From: Cedecea neteri
GTDB taxonomy: Bacteria; Pseudomonadota; Gammaproteobacteria; Enterobacterales; Enterobacteriaceae
NCBI RefSeq assembly: GCF_000758325.1
Contig: NZ_CP009459.1
Coordinates: 558,001 to 622,000, forward strand
DNA: 64,000 bases
Direction of reading: 5' to 3'
The notes under the pieces are model-generated. The model had not been told where the DNA came from and did not search any database. It saw only the letters and a program-made list of their open reading frames with translations. Below are positions 27,689 to 40,122 of this stretch, one piece after another (position 1 is the first letter of the stretch; each line of letters begins with the position of its first letter). The translations under genes were made by a program, and so were the position numbers.

Positions 27689-29026
27689 TTAAACAGCCTT
27701 CACTGCGTCTGCGATTTGGTGAGCAAACGCGGTCACCTGAGCTTCATCTTCACCCTCGACCATCACGCGAATGAGTGGCTCAGTTCCGGATTTACGCAGC
27801 AGCACCCGGCCACGGTTGCCCAATGCAGCTTCCACTTCAGCCGTAACGCGTTTGACCTCTTCGTTTTCAAGCGGATCGCCGCTGCCTGCGGTAAAGCGAA
27901 CGTTAACCAGAATCTGCGGGAACAATTTCATTCCGCTGCACAGATCGTGCAGGCTCATATGGTTACGAACCATTGCGGTAAGCACTTGCAAGCCCGCAAC
28001 TATCCCGTCACCTGTGGTGGTTTGGTCCAGAAGAATGACGTGACCGGAGTTTTCAGCCCCAATTCGCCAGCCTTTTTCCTGCAGTTTTTCCAGCACATAG
28101 CGGTCACCGACTTTGGCACGAGCAAATGGAATGCCCAACTGCTTCAGCGCCACTTCAAGCCCCATATTGCTCATTAGCGTCCCCACGGCACCGCCGCGTA
28201 GTTGCCCCTGACGTAATCCTTCCCGGGCAATAATATAAAGGATCTGATCGCCATCGACTTTATGCCCCAGGTTATCCACCATGATCACCCGGTCACCGTC
28301 ACCATCAAACGCAATGCCCAGGTCGGCTTTTTCCGCCAGCACGCGTTCTTGCAGCATACGCACATCCGTCGCACCGCATTTTTCATTGATATTCACTCCA
28401 TCCGGCTCACAGCCGATGGCAATGACTTTTGCGCCTAGCTCACGCAGTACATTAGGTGCAATGTGATAAGTCGCGCCGTTAGCGCAGTCTACGACGATTT
28501 TAAGACCATTCAGGCTTAGTTCGTTCGGGAACGTACCCTTACAGAATTCAATATAACGCCCCGCAGCATCCACAATGCGGCTGGCTTTACCCAACTCCGC
28601 CGAGTCTACGCAGGTGATCTCTTTTTCCATCTCCGCTTCAATAGCTTCCTCAACTTCATCCGGCAGTTTAGTCCCGTCGATGGAGAAGAATTTGATGCCA
28701 TTGTCATAGAATGGATTGTGCGATGCGGAGATAACAATGCCAGCTTCCGCGCGGAATGTACGAGTTAAGTAGGCAACCGCAGGTGTAGGCATTGGCCCGG
28801 TGAAAGACGCGGACAAACCAGCAGCCGCGAGACCCGCTTCCAGAGCAGACTCCAGCATGTAGCCGGAAATACGCGTGTCCTTACCGATAATGATTTTACG
28901 CGAACCGTGACGCGCAAGGACTTTACCCGCAGCCCAGCCCAGCTTCAGAACAAAATCAGGGGTAATGGGTGCATCGCCCACGCGACCACGGATGCCATCG
29001 GTGCCAAAGTATTTACGGTTACTCAT
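27689..29026 (-). CDS. glmM: Phosphoglucosamine mutase
   Basis: A 445-residue enzyme converting glucosamine-6-phosphate to glucosamine-1-phosphate, feeding UDP-GlcNAc for peptidoglycan and LPS. The phosphoserine is S102 in [10 protein letters not shown]; the metal loop is [13 protein letters not shown], and the sugar and phosphate loops are [10 protein letters not shown] and [12 protein letters not shown]. The start [14 protein letters not shown] is as in E. coli. Its first 8 bases overlap folP, so the two are translated together. Confidence 0.99.
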   Translation of the reverse strand: MSNRKYFGTDGIRGRVGDAPITPDFVLKLGWAAGKVLARHGSRKIIIGKDTRISGYMLESALEAGLAAAGLSASFTGPMPTPAVAYLTRTFRAEAGIVISASHNPFYDNGIKFFSIDGTKLPDEVEEAIEAEMEKEITCVDSAELGKASRIVDAAGRYIEFCKGTFPNELSLNGLKIVVDCANGATYHIAPNVLRELGAKVIAIGCEPDGVNINEKCGATDVRMLQERVLAEKADLGIAFDGDGDRVIMVDNLGHKVDGDQILYIIAREGLRQGQLRGGAVGTLMSNMGLEVALKQLGIPFARAKVGDRYVLEKLQEKGWRIGAENSGHVILLDQTTTGDGIVAGLQVLTAMVRNHMSLHDLCSGMKLFPQILVNVRFTAGSGDPLENEEVKRVTAEVEAALGNRGRVLLRKSGTEPLIRVMVEGEDEAQVTAFAHQIADAVKAV

Positions 29027-29867
29027 AGTATTTGTTTTCCTTCACTGAAAGCGTAGCTTCGACCACGCGCATAGCTTCAACAGTCTCTTTTACGTCATGG
29101 ACGCGAAGAATTTGAGCCCCCTGCATCGCAGCAATCACCGCACAGGCCAAACTACCGCTCAGGCGTTGATCCGGGCCCACATTCAGCAGTTGCCCAATCA
29201 TTGATTTACGGGACATTCCTACCAGTAACGGCATACCATAGCGATGAAATTCCGAAAGGCGAGCCAATAGCTGATAATTGTGGGTGAGATTCTTACCGAA
29301 ACCAAAGCCCGGGTCGAGCAGCAATTTATCTTTTGAGATTCCTGCGGCCTCACAGCGGGCAATGTGCTCCACAAAAAAGCGATTCACATCGGCAAACACA
29401 TCCTCATACTGCGGTGCCTGCTGCATCGTTTTCGGTTCGCCCTGCATGTGCATCAGACAAACGGGAAGCCCCGTTTCCGAGGCGGCGGCTAACGCACCGG
29501 GCTCCTGTAAGGAACGAATATCATTGATAAGATGCGCCCCCACTCGTGCAGATTCGCGAATAACTTCGGCTTTTGATGTATCCACCGAGACCCAGACTTC
29601 AAAACGTTGAGCGATCGCCTCGACCACCGGAATAACGCGCTCAAGTTCTTCTTCTGTGCTCACCTCTGCAGCCCCAGGCCGGGTTGACTCTCCGCCAACG
29701 TCAATGATTGTCGCCCCGGCATTGATCATCGCATTTGCATGCTTGAGGGCCTCAACCAGGGAATTGTGCTGACCACCGTCGGAAAAAGAGTCCGGCGTGA
29801 CGTTTAAAATTCCCATAACGTGAGGATGGGAAAGATCCAGCGTGGAGCCTTGCGCGGTGAGTTTCAT
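29019..29867 (-). CDS. folP: Dihydropteroate synthase
   Basis: A 282-residue chromosomal dihydropteroate synthase, exactly E. coli length, which joins p-aminobenzoate to the pterin pyrophosphate in folate synthesis. Motifs: [15 protein letters not shown] (loop 1), GGESTRPGA (loop 2), DPGFGFGK and GMSRKSMIG, ending RVHDV near the pterin site. It is the target of sulfonamides; I see nothing that marks it as an acquired resistant form. It overlaps glmM by 8 bases and lies behind the ftsH terminator. Confidence 0.98.
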   Translation of the reverse strand: MKLTAQGSTLDLSHPHVMGILNVTPDSFSDGGQHNSLVEALKHANAMINAGATIIDVGGESTRPGAAEVSTEEELERVIPVVEAIAQRFEVWVSVDTSKAEVIRESARVGAHLINDIRSLQEPGALAAASETGLPVCLMHMQGEPKTMQQAPQYEDVFADVNRFFVEHIARCEAAGISKDKLLLDPGFGFGKNLTHNYQLLARLSEFHRYGMPLLVGMSRKSMIGQLLNVGPDQRLSGSLACAVIAAMQGAQILRVHDVKETVEAMRVVEATLSVKENKYYE

Positions 29868-29905
29868 TCTTCTTCCTTTGCGTTCGTCTTGGGCTGTACA
29901 AAAAC

Positions 29906-29932
29906 AAAAACCCCGGGACAGGCCCGGGGTTT
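29906..29932 (-). terminator. ftsH terminator
   Basis: CCCCGGG and CCCGGGG form a 7-bp GC stem with a 5-base loop, followed on the minus strand by a T-rich run (GTTTTTGTTTT). It lies 34 bp after the ftsH stop and 40 bp before the folP start. Confidence 0.88.
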
Positions 29933-29966
29933 ATAGATTACTGCAAAAACATCTGTCGTGAGCGTC

Positions 29967-31904
29967 TTATTTGTCGCCCAACTGCTCAGACATCGTGTTG
30001 CCCGGATTTGGCGTACGCGGTTCATCAACCGGGCGTGGCGCATTCGGGGTACCGTTGTTGTCAGAGTTATTGCTGTTTTTGCTCGCATCTTCCCAACCCG
30101 CTGGCGGACGCACTTCACGGCGCGCCATCAGGTCGTCAATCTGCGGAGCATCGATGGTTTCATACTTCATCAATGCGTCTTTCATGGTGTGCAGAATATC
30201 CATGTTCTCATTCAGCAACTGGCGAGCACGAGCATAGTTGCGTTCAATCAGTGATTTAACTTCCTGATCGATGATACGCGCAGTCTCATCAGACATATGC
30301 TTCGCTTTTGCCACTGAACGGCCCAGGAATACTTCACCATCTTCTTCCGCATACAGCAGCGGGCCAAGTTTGTCGGAGAAGCCCCACTGGGTCACCATGT
30401 TACGAGCCAGGTTAGTCGCCACTTTAATGTCGTTCGACGCACCGGTAGAAACATGTTCTGGCCCGTAGATAATCTCTTCAGCCAGACGGCCGCCATACAG
30501 GGTGGAGATCTGACTTTCCAGTTTCTGACGGCTGGCGCTGATTGCGTCGCCTTCAGGCAGGAAGAAGGTCACACCCAGCGCGCGGCCACGAGGGATAATC
30601 GTCACCTTATGGACCGGATCGTGCTCCGGTACCAGGCGACCGATAATCGCATGGCCTGCTTCGTGATAAGCGGTCGATTCTTTCTGCGCTTCCGTCATTA
30701 CCATGGAGCGGCGTTCTGCCCCCATCATGATTTTGTCTTTCGCTTTCTCGAATTCAACCATCGACACCACACGCTTGTTACCGCGAGCAGCAAACAGCGC
30801 AGCTTCGTTTACCAGGTTAGCTAAATCGGCACCGGAGAAGCCAGGTGTACCACGAGCAATAATTGCAGCATCGATATCCGGTGCAAGCGGTACTCGACGC
30901 ATATGCACTTTCAAGATTTGCTCACGGCCACGAACATCTGGCAGACCGACGACAACCTGACGGTCGAAACGACCAGGACGCAGCAGCGCAGGGTCAAGTA
31001 CGTCAGGGCGGTTAGTTGCCGCAATAACGATGATCCCTTCGTTACCTTCAAAGCCATCCATTTCAACCAGCATCTGGTTCAGGGTTTGCTCACGTTCGTC
31101 GTGACCGCCACCCAGGCCAGCGCCACGCTGACGACCTACGGCATCGATTTCATCGATAAAGATAATGCAAGGCGCCGCTTTTTTGGCCTGTTCGAACATG
31201 TCACGCACACGGGATGCACCAACACCAACAAACATTTCAACAAAGTCAGAACCGGAAATTGTGAAGAACGGTACTTTCGCTTCACCAGCAATCGCTTTTG
31301 CCAGCAGCGTTTTACCCGTACCCGGAGGGCCGACCATCAGGACGCCTTTCGGGATTTTACCGCCCAGTTTCTGGAAGCGGCTCGGCTCACGGAGGTATTC
31401 AACCAGCTCACCCACCTCTTCTTTCGCTTCATCACAGCCAGCGACGTCAGCAAAGGTGGTTTTGATTTGGTCTTCCGTTAGCATGCGCGCCTTGCTCTTA
31501 CCGAACGACATGGCACCTTTGCCACCGCCGCCCTGCATTTGGCGCATAAAGAAGATCCAGACCCCAATCAGCAGCAGCATTGGGAACCAGGAAATGAAGA
31601 TAGTTGCCAGCAGACTCTGCTCTTCAGGCGGTTCGCCCACAACTTTCACGTTCTTGGTAATCAGATTATCAAGCAGCTTGGGATCATTAACGGGGATGTA
31701 AGTCGTGTATCGGTTACTATCTTTCTTGGTAACGTTGATTTCACGTCCGTTGATGCGCGCTTCGCGAACCTGGTCCTGATTAACTTCAGACAGGAAAGTG
31801 GAGTAATCCACCCTACGGCCATTTGACTCGCTGGGCCCAAAGCTCTGGAATACCGACATTAGCACTACGGCAATGACCAGCCAGAGTATTAGGTTTTTCG
31901 CCAT
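29967..31904 (-). CDS. ftsH: ATP-dependent zinc metalloprotease FtsH
   Basis: A 645-residue inner-membrane AAA+ protease. Two N-terminal membrane helices (about 5-24 and 99-118) flank a periplasmic domain. The AAA domain shows GPPGTGKT (Walker A), IIFIDEID (Walker B) and the second region of homology [18 protein letters not shown]; the protease zinc site is HEAGH. FtsH degrades LpxC, sigma-32 and unassembled membrane proteins. I use the ATG at 31904; a TTG three codons upstream is the alternative start known for this gene. rlmE lies 56 bp upstream. Confidence 0.98.
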   Translation of the reverse strand: MAKNLILWLVIAVVLMSVFQSFGPSESNGRRVDYSTFLSEVNQDQVREARINGREINVTKKDSNRYTTYIPVNDPKLLDNLITKNVKVVGEPPEEQSLLATIFISWFPMLLLIGVWIFFMRQMQGGGGKGAMSFGKSKARMLTEDQIKTTFADVAGCDEAKEEVGELVEYLREPSRFQKLGGKIPKGVLMVGPPGTGKTLLAKAIAGEAKVPFFTISGSDFVEMFVGVGASRVRDMFEQAKKAAPCIIFIDEIDAVGRQRGAGLGGGHDEREQTLNQMLVEMDGFEGNEGIIVIAATNRPDVLDPALLRPGRFDRQVVVGLPDVRGREQILKVHMRRVPLAPDIDAAIIARGTPGFSGADLANLVNEAALFAARGNKRVVSMVEFEKAKDKIMMGAERRSMVMTEAQKESTAYHEAGHAIIGRLVPEHDPVHKVTIIPRGRALGVTFFLPEGDAISASRQKLESQISTLYGGRLAEEIIYGPEHVSTGASNDIKVATNLARNMVTQWGFSDKLGPLLYAEEDGEVFLGRSVAKAKHMSDETARIIDQEVKSLIERNYARARQLLNENMDILHTMKDALMKYETIDAPQIDDLMARREVRPPAGWEDASKNSNNSDNNGTPNAPRPVDEPRTPNPGNTMSEQLGDK

Positions 31905-31960
31905 GTCACTCAAGGGATTAACCTCATATTACAACTGTGTTAACAAACAGCGTCAGGGTA

Positions 31961-32590
31961 CTATAGTTTGCGCCCGGTCGCTACAATGTACACTTCACGT
32001 GAGCGGGCACGAGAAGAGTCCGGTTTACGAACTTTAACCGTCGTAAACAGGGAGCGAATTTCTCGCAGGTATTCATCGAAACCTTCGCCCTGAAACACTT
32101 TCACTACAAAACTACCGCCCGGCGCCAGCACGTCCCGACACATTTCCAGTGCCAGTTCAACTAAGTACATAGCGCGGGGAATATCGACTGCCGGTGTCCC
32201 GCTCATGTTTGGCGCCATATCTGACATGACAACCTGCACTTTACTGTCACCAACACGTTCCAGCAGGGCCTTGACGACTAATTCATCACGAAAATCGCCC
32301 TGAAGGAAGTCCACACCAACGATAGGATCCATTGGTAAAAGATCGCAAGCGATGATTCGCCCCTGATTCCCGATTTGCGTCACGACATATTGTGACCACC
32401 CGCCGGGTGCAGCACCAAGATCAACAATAGTCATTCCTGGCTTAAAAAGTTTGTCACTTTGCTGTATTTCATCAAGTTTAAACCAGGCACGGGACCGCAA
32501 CCCCTTTTTCTGTGCCTGTTGAACATATTTATCGCTAAAGTGTTCCTGCAGCCAGCGACTGGAGCTGGCAGAACGCTTCTTACCTGTCAT
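31961..32590 (-). CDS. rlmE: 23S rRNA 2'-O-methyltransferase (U2552), heat shock
   Basis: A 209-residue SAM-dependent methyltransferase (FtsJ/RrmJ) acting on U2552 of 23S rRNA in late 50S assembly. The SAM motif is [15 protein letters not shown]; the K-D-K-E tetrad residues appear in [24 protein letters not shown] and SREVYIV. The start at 32590 ([18 protein letters not shown]) matches E. coli. It forms the rlmE-ftsH heat-shock operon and is divergent from yhbY. Confidence 0.98.
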   Translation of the reverse strand: MTGKKRSASSSRWLQEHFSDKYVQQAQKKGLRSRAWFKLDEIQQSDKLFKPGMTIVDLGAAPGGWSQYVVTQIGNQGRIIACDLLPMDPIVGVDFLQGDFRDELVVKALLERVGDSKVQVVMSDMAPNMSGTPAVDIPRAMYLVELALEMCRDVLAPGGSFVVKVFQGEGFDEYLREIRSLFTTVKVRKPDSSRARSREVYIVATGRKL

Positions 32591-32716
32591 CTCAATATCC
32601 AACTTTGTTCATCGTGAATAGCAGGCTAACTAACAATCAGCACAGCCGATTTGGCGATACACTGGAGATGGCGGTAGAATGAACCGTTTTCAATCCCAAC
32701 GTAAGCAAAAAATACG

Positions 32717-33010
32717 ATGAATCTGAGTACTAAACAAAAACAGCACCTAAAAGGTCTGGCCCATCCGCTCAAGCCGGTGGTTATGCTTGGCAATAATGGT
32801 TTGACCGAAGGGGTACTGGCCGAGATTGAACAAGCGCTTGAGCACCATGAATTAATCAAGGTGAAGATCGCAACGGAAGATCGCGAAACCAAAACCTTAA
32901 TTGTGGATGCCATCGTGCGGGAAACCGGCGCCTGTAACGTACAGGTCATCGGTAAAACGCTGGTGCTCTATCGCCCTTCTAAAGAGCGTAAGATTTCTCT
33001 GCCGAAATAA
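32717..33010 (+). CDS. yhbY: CRM-domain ribosome assembly factor
   Basis: A 97-residue single CRM (CRS1-YhbY) domain protein, E. coli length. It begins MNLSTKQKQHLKGLAHPLKP, with the KH-like GxxG loop in VVMLGNNGLTEGVL. It associates with pre-50S particles and binds rRNA. It is divergent from rlmE across 126 bp and is followed by a good terminator, so it is transcribed alone. Confidence 0.97.
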   Translation: MNLSTKQKQHLKGLAHPLKPVVMLGNNGLTEGVLAEIEQALEHHELIKVKIATEDRETKTLIVDAIVRETGACNVQVIGKTLVLYRPSKERKISLPK

Positions 33011-33048
33011 GCAGAGGTGTGCAAAATGCCACGCTATGTTCGTTGATA

Positions 33049-33071
33049 AAAGGCCGCTATGCGGCCTTTTT
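33049..33071. terminator. Terminator between yhbY and greA
   Basis: GGCCGC-TAT-GCGGCC, with A before and a five-T run after on the plus strand, gives a bidirectional terminator between convergent genes. Confidence 0.88.
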
Positions 33072-33115
33072 CTTTTCTTTACAATACGCCAACCCTTTAG
33101 CCAGCGTAGTAAAAA

Positions 33116-33592
33116 TTACAAATATTCTACTTTTAAGATTTCGAATTCGACATCACCGCCCGGCGTGCGAATTACGACAACATCGTCGCATTCCTTGCCC
33201 ACAAGACCGCGAGCAATAGGCGAATTTACAGAAATAAGATTCTTTTTAAAATCAGCCTCATCGTCGCCAACGATGCGATAAGTAAGCTCTTCGTCATTGT
33301 CCAGGTTCAGTACAGTTACGGTAGTACCAAAAATCACACGGCCGTTATTTGGCATTCTTGTGACGTCGATCACCTGAGCATTAGAAAGCTTAGCCTCGAT
33401 ATCCTGGATGCGGCCTTCACAAAAACCCTGCTGCTCACGCGCGGCATGATATTCAGCGTTTTCTTTCAGATCGCCATGCTCGCGAGCTTCGGCAATCGCA
33501 GCAATGATTTCAGGACGACGAACGGACTTCAGGAAATCCAGTTCTTCGCGGAGTTGTTCAGCGCCACGTAAGGTCATCGGAATAGGTTGCAT
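33116..33592 (-). CDS. greA: Transcript cleavage factor GreA
   Basis: A 158-residue factor that rescues backtracked RNA polymerase by stimulating cleavage of the 3' end of the nascent RNA. The N-terminal coiled coil carries the acidic tip ([21 protein letters not shown]), and the C-terminal globular domain ends [11 protein letters not shown]. The start [18 protein letters not shown] agrees with E. coli. The long 5' UTR contains a GraL-type terminator hairpin, indicating attenuation of greA and release of a small RNA. Confidence 0.98.
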   Translation of the reverse strand: MQPIPMTLRGAEQLREELDFLKSVRRPEIIAAIAEAREHGDLKENAEYHAAREQQGFCEGRIQDIEAKLSNAQVIDVTRMPNNGRVIFGTTVTVLNLDNDEELTYRIVGDDEADFKKNLISVNSPIARGLVGKECDDVVVIRTPGGDVEFEILKVEYL

Positions 33593-33680
33593 TTGTTATA
33601 CCTCTTAAAATCAGTCTTCTGCAGCAGGGTAAACACCGTGCTGGCTTAAGAGCATGGCCGGTAACGCAAGTCTCTCCGGC

Positions 33681-33741
33681 AACAAATAAAAGAAAACCGA
33701 CCCGGGGTGATAACTCCAGGTCAGTAACAGTTTTCAAATTG
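33681..33741 (-). ncRNA. graL: GraL-like leader RNA upstream of greA
   Basis: In the greA 5' UTR, on the minus strand, GACCTGG and CCGGGTC form a 7-bp stem (one G:T pair) followed by GGTTTTCTTTT, a classic intrinsic terminator about 90 bases before the start. TAAAAT at 33748-33753 could be the -10 of the greA promoter, putting the 5' end near 33741 and giving an RNA of about 60 nt. E. coli has GraL in this position. The ends are inferred. Confidence 0.62.
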
Positions 33742-33842
33742 ACCGGTATTTTACCCTGGAGTTCCCTGAGGGTCATCGTTTACTTTGCACCATAATGCAC
33801 CGTAGTATGGCGGTCACGTTTCCAGGCCGTTACCGCGAGATT

Positions 33843-35276
33843 ATGCGATTTTTGAGATTTGTCATTGGGTTGACCGCTGCCGTAGCCATCAATGTTCAGG
33901 CTGCGAACGTTGAAGAGTACACCTCCCAGTTGCCTGACGGGGCGAACCTGGCGCTGATGGTGCAAAAAGTCGGTGCGACAAGCCCGTTCATTGATTATCA
34001 CAGCCAACAAATGGCTCTGCCTGCCAGTACTCAAAAAGTGATTACGGCGCTGGCGGCGCTCCTTCAGCTGGGCCCAGATTTTCGTTTTACCACCACGCTG
34101 GAAAGCCGTGCTCAAATCGATAATGGCGTACTTAACGGCGATCTTATCGCTCGTTTCGGCGGCGATCCTACGCTAAAGCGTCAGGATATTCGCAACATGG
34201 TTGCCGAATTAAAAAAAGCGGGCGTCCAACAGATTAAGGGCAACGTGCTGGTCGACACGTCTATTTTCGCCAGCCACGATAAAGCGCCCGGCTGGCCGTG
34301 GAACGACATGACACAGTGCTTCAGCGCCCCACCTGCCGCAGCCATCGTGGATCGCAACTGCTTCTCTATTTCCTTATACAGCGCCCCAAAAGCAGACGAT
34401 TTAGCCTATATCCGCATTGCTTCTTACTATCCGGTCGTGATGTTTAGTCAGGTCAGAACGCTGGCCAAAGGCTCTCCTGACGCCCAATACTGCGAACTGG
34501 ATGTTGTCCCGGGCGATCTCAACCGCTATACGCTTACCGGCTGCCTTACACAGCGTGCCGATCCGCTGCCATTAGCCTTTGCTATTCAGGATGGTGCAAG
34601 CTATGCCGGTGCCATCATTAAAGATGAACTGAAGCAGGCAGGGATCAGCTATAGCGGGACACTGCTGCGCCAGACTCAACCCAACGAGCCGGGCACGGTG
34701 ATAGCCAGCAAACAGTCAGCACCGCTGCATGACCTGCTTAAAATCATGCTCAAGAAATCCGATAACATGATTGCCGATACCGTATTCAGGACCATCGGAC
34801 ATAACCGGCTGGGCGTTCCTGGCACCTGGCGGGCAGGTGCTGATGCAGTCCGCCAGATATTGCGTCAAAAAGCTGGCGTAGATTTGGGGAACAGTATTGT
34901 CGTCGATGGTTCAGGCCTTTCGCGCCATAACCTGATTTCACCGGCCACAATGATGCAGGTGCTGCAATACATCGCGCAGAACGATAATCAGCTAAACTTT
35001 ATCTCTATGCTGCCGCTCGCGGGCTACGATGGCTCTCTACAGTACCGTGCTGGCCTACATCAGGCAGGCGTGGATGGCAAAGTATCGGCGAAAACGGGTT
35101 CGTTGCAGGGTGTATATAATCTGGCTGGTTTCATCACCACGGCAAGCGGGCAGCGCATGGCCTTTGTGCAGTATCTTTCCGGTTATGCCGTTGAACCAGC
35201 GGACCAGCGTAATCGCCGCATCCCGTTAGTGCGCTTCGAAAGCCGGCTTTACAAGGACATTTACCAGAATAACTAG
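33843..35276 (+). CDS. dacB: D-alanyl-D-alanine carboxypeptidase/endopeptidase PBP4
   Basis: A 477-residue periplasmic penicillin-binding protein, E. coli length. The signal peptide is MRFLRFVIGLTAAVAINVQA. Active-site motifs: STQK (serine about residue 62), SDN in LKKSDNMIAD and KTG in SAKTGSLQGV. It removes the terminal D-Ala and cuts DD-cross-links in peptidoglycan; loss or inhibition of PBP4 affects AmpC induction in some species. I chose the ATG at 33843 so that the signal peptide is N-terminal. Only 2 bp separate its stop from pmrA, so the three genes look like one operon. Confidence 0.97.
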   Translation: MRFLRFVIGLTAAVAINVQAANVEEYTSQLPDGANLALMVQKVGATSPFIDYHSQQMALPASTQKVITALAALLQLGPDFRFTTTLESRAQIDNGVLNGDLIARFGGDPTLKRQDIRNMVAELKKAGVQQIKGNVLVDTSIFASHDKAPGWPWNDMTQCFSAPPAAAIVDRNCFSISLYSAPKADDLAYIRIASYYPVVMFSQVRTLAKGSPDAQYCELDVVPGDLNRYTLTGCLTQRADPLPLAFAIQDGASYAGAIIKDELKQAGISYSGTLLRQTQPNEPGTVIASKQSAPLHDLLKIMLKKSDNMIADTVFRTIGHNRLGVPGTWRAGADAVRQILRQKAGVDLGNSIVVDGSGLSRHNLISPATMMQVLQYIAQNDNQLNFISMLPLAGYDGSLQYRAGLHQAGVDGKVSAKTGSLQGVYNLAGFITTASGQRMAFVQYLSGYAVEPADQRNRRIPLVRFESRLYKDIYQNN

Positions 35277-35278
35277 CT

Positions 35279-35941
35279 ATGAAACTGCTTATTGTTGAAG
35301 ACGATTTACTGCTGCAGGAAGGTCTTGCGCTGGCATTAGGTGGGGAAGGCTACGCGCTGGACTGCGCCGCAACGGCTGCGGAGGCTGATGCCCTGCTGCA
35401 AAGCGGTGAATACAGCCTGATTATTCTCGACCTTGGCCTCCCGGACAAAGACGGTGCCACGCTGTTGAGCCAGTGGCGTCGGCGCGGAGTCAAAAATCCA
35501 GTGCTTATCCTGACGGCTCGTGACGCGCTTGAAGACAGGGTGAATGGTCTGGACTCCGGCGCTGATGATTATCTGGTTAAGCCTTTTGCACTGGCAGAGC
35601 TGCAGGCGCGTGCGAGAGCGCTGATCCGCCGCTACCAGGGACACAGCGACAACCTGCTTCAGGAAGACGATTTAACTCTCAATTTGCAGACTCAGCAGGT
35701 GCTACTCGCCAATCAGGCCGTAGAAATTACGCCCAAAGAGTTCGCACTTCTGACACGCCTGATGATGCGAATCGGCCAGACGGTCCACCGCGAAACGCTA
35801 CAGCAGGATATTTACAGCTGGCAGGACGATCCTGGCTCCAACACCCTTGAAGTGCACATTCACAACCTACGCCGAAAATTAGGCAAAGACAGAATCAAAA
35901 CCGTGCGCGGCGTTGGCTACCGGCTGGAAACCCGTTCATGA
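35279..35941 (+). CDS. pmrA: Response regulator of the PmrA/BasR type
   Basis: A 220-residue OmpR/PhoB-class regulator. The receiver has the acidic pair EDD (7-9), phospho-acceptor D51 in LIILDLGLPD, and K of YLVKPFAL. The winged-helix output domain contains LTPKEF-like ITPKEFALLTRLM, then NTLEVHIHNLRRKLG and IKTVRGVGYRL. It resembles BasR/PmrA, which controls lipid A modification and polymyxin resistance, and its partner kinase has the PmrB iron-sensing motif. It follows dacB by 2 bp and its stop overlaps the kinase start (ATGA). A QseB-like regulator is the main alternative; I judge PmrA better. Confidence 0.82.
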   Translation: MKLLIVEDDLLLQEGLALALGGEGYALDCAATAAEADALLQSGEYSLIILDLGLPDKDGATLLSQWRRRGVKNPVLILTARDALEDRVNGLDSGADDYLVKPFALAELQARARALIRRYQGHSDNLLQEDDLTLNLQTQQVLLANQAVEITPKEFALLTRLMMRIGQTVHRETLQQDIYSWQDDPGSNTLEVHIHNLRRKLGKDRIKTVRGVGYRLETRS

Positions 35942-36993
35942 GCAGCATGCGCCGGCGCCTGATGATCCTGCTGGCGCTTATTCTTCTTTTCTTCCAGTTA
36001 ATTAGCGTTGTCTGGCTGTGGCATGAAAGCCGTGAGCAGATTGGCTTTTTGGTGAGTGAAACGCTCTCCGCAAAAGCCCGAAACCAGCAGGTCGAAAAAG
36101 AGATTCGCGAAGCGATTGCTTCCCTGCTGGTGCCTTCTCTGGTCATGGTTGCCTTTACGCTGTTTTTCTCTTTCTGGGCCATTACCTGGATAACCCGCCC
36201 GCTAAATCAGCTGCGTTCAAGCCTGGCTAGCCGCTCAGCCGACAACCTCACTCCCCTGCCTATGTTTTCCGACATGGACGAAATGGTGGCGGTAACCAAT
36301 TCCCTCAACCAGCTGCTTGGCCGGCTGGATCATACGATTCAACAGGAACGCTTATTCACTGCCGATGCGGCCCACGAACTGAGAACACCGCTTGCTGGGC
36401 TCAGGTTACATCTGGAATTGATGGTAAAAAATGGGGTAGCGCAGGCTCCGATGCTGCTGACACGTATCGATCAGCTTATGCATACCATTGAACAGCTGCT
36501 GATGCTTTCCCGCGCCGGGCAAGCTCTGGCCAGCGGGCATTACAATACGCTGGTCTGGACTGACGACATCATTGCGCCGCTTAAAATGGAAATGGAAGAG
36601 TTGGCGGCACAGCGCTCGCAAAAGCTAATCTGGCCTGCAGCATCCGCTCTGACCGTGCAGGGTGATGCCGTGCTGCTGCGTTTAATGCTGCGTAACCTGC
36701 TGGAAAACGCCTCTCGTTATAGCCCGGAAAAAGGCGAAATTCATTTGGTATTGATGGAAAAAGAGGGTGGAACGATCTTGAGCGTGGCCGACAGCGGCCC
36801 GGGCATTAAAGACGAATATCTTCAACAAATCACTGAGCCATTCAGGCGTATGGATCAGCGCTATGGCGGTAGCGGACTGGGTCTGAACATTGTGCAGCGG
36901 ATTGTTCAGCTTCACCATGGCCGCCTGGAGTTGGGCAATCGTACGGAAGGCGGCCTGCGGGCTGGCTGCTGGCTTCCGAACAGCATCCAATAA
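35938..36993 (+). CDS. pmrB: Sensor histidine kinase of the PmrB/BasS type
   Basis: A 351-residue membrane kinase. Two membrane helices (about 7-28 and 65-84) enclose a short periplasmic loop starting WLWHESREQI. That loop has two ExxE motifs, E30-S-R-E33 and E55-I-R-E58, equivalent to the Fe(III)/Al(III)-binding pairs of Salmonella PmrB. HAMP follows, then the H box with phospho-acceptor about H146 (FTADAAHELRTPL), the N box (NLLENASRYSPEKG) and G boxes (DSGPGI, GGSGLGLNIV). It phosphorylates PmrA. The start overlaps the pmrA stop by 4 bases. A terminator follows. Confidence 0.84.
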   Translation: MSSMRRRLMILLALILLFFQLISVVWLWHESREQIGFLVSETLSAKARNQQVEKEIREAIASLLVPSLVMVAFTLFFSFWAITWITRPLNQLRSSLASRSADNLTPLPMFSDMDEMVAVTNSLNQLLGRLDHTIQQERLFTADAAHELRTPLAGLRLHLELMVKNGVAQAPMLLTRIDQLMHTIEQLLMLSRAGQALASGHYNTLVWTDDIIAPLKMEMEELAAQRSQKLIWPAASALTVQGDAVLLRLMLRNLLENASRYSPEKGEIHLVLMEKEGGTILSVADSGPGIKDEYLQQITEPFRRMDQRYGGSGLGLNIVQRIVQLHHGRLELGNRTEGGLRAGCWLPNSIQ

Positions 36994-37020
36994 AAAAGGC
37001 CGGTAGCACCGGCCTTCTTC
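36992..37020. terminator. Bidirectional terminator between pmrB and obgE
   Basis: AAGGCCGGT and ACCGGCCTT form a 9-bp stem around a 3-base loop, with a six-A run before and TCTTC after. It can stop both convergent transcripts. Confidence 0.85.
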
Positions 37021-37028
37021 ATTGAGAC

Positions 37029-39183
<2,155 letters not shown>

Positions 39184-39221
39184 ACCCATTCCCTGTTTTA
39201 ATTTACCAGGCGCACAATGTA

Positions 39222-39250
39222 AAAAGCCCCGCAACACGTTGCGGGGCTTT
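39222..39250 (-). terminator. Hairpin between rpmA and yhbE
   Basis: AGCCCCGCAAC and GTTGCGGGGCT pair almost perfectly, with an A-run on the plus strand that is a T-run for the minus transcript. It probably lowers expression of yhbE-obgE relative to rplU-rpmA. Confidence 0.85.
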
Positions 39251-39273
39251 CATCCGTTACCGGACCGAAAAAC

Positions 39274-39531
<258 letters not shown>

Positions 39532-39550
39532 TTAATCTACTCCTCAGGTC

Positions 39551-39883
<333 letters not shown>

Positions 39884-40122
39884 TTACCTTACATAGGTTT
39901 CAGGTAGCGCTATAAATATTCACAATAGGGCGCGAATATTACGCAAATCGTGAGGGTTTGACAAGCCCGATCGTCAATTACCGTAGAAAAAAAACGCAAC
40001 AGCACACACACCGTTTATCTGCCTCGTTTTTTCAGTACAATCTGTACTACAGTATCGAACCTCAACCCTCTCGTTATGCCATATGGATATGGAATAAACA
40101 GGACGAAAGCCAGACTTTTGCG

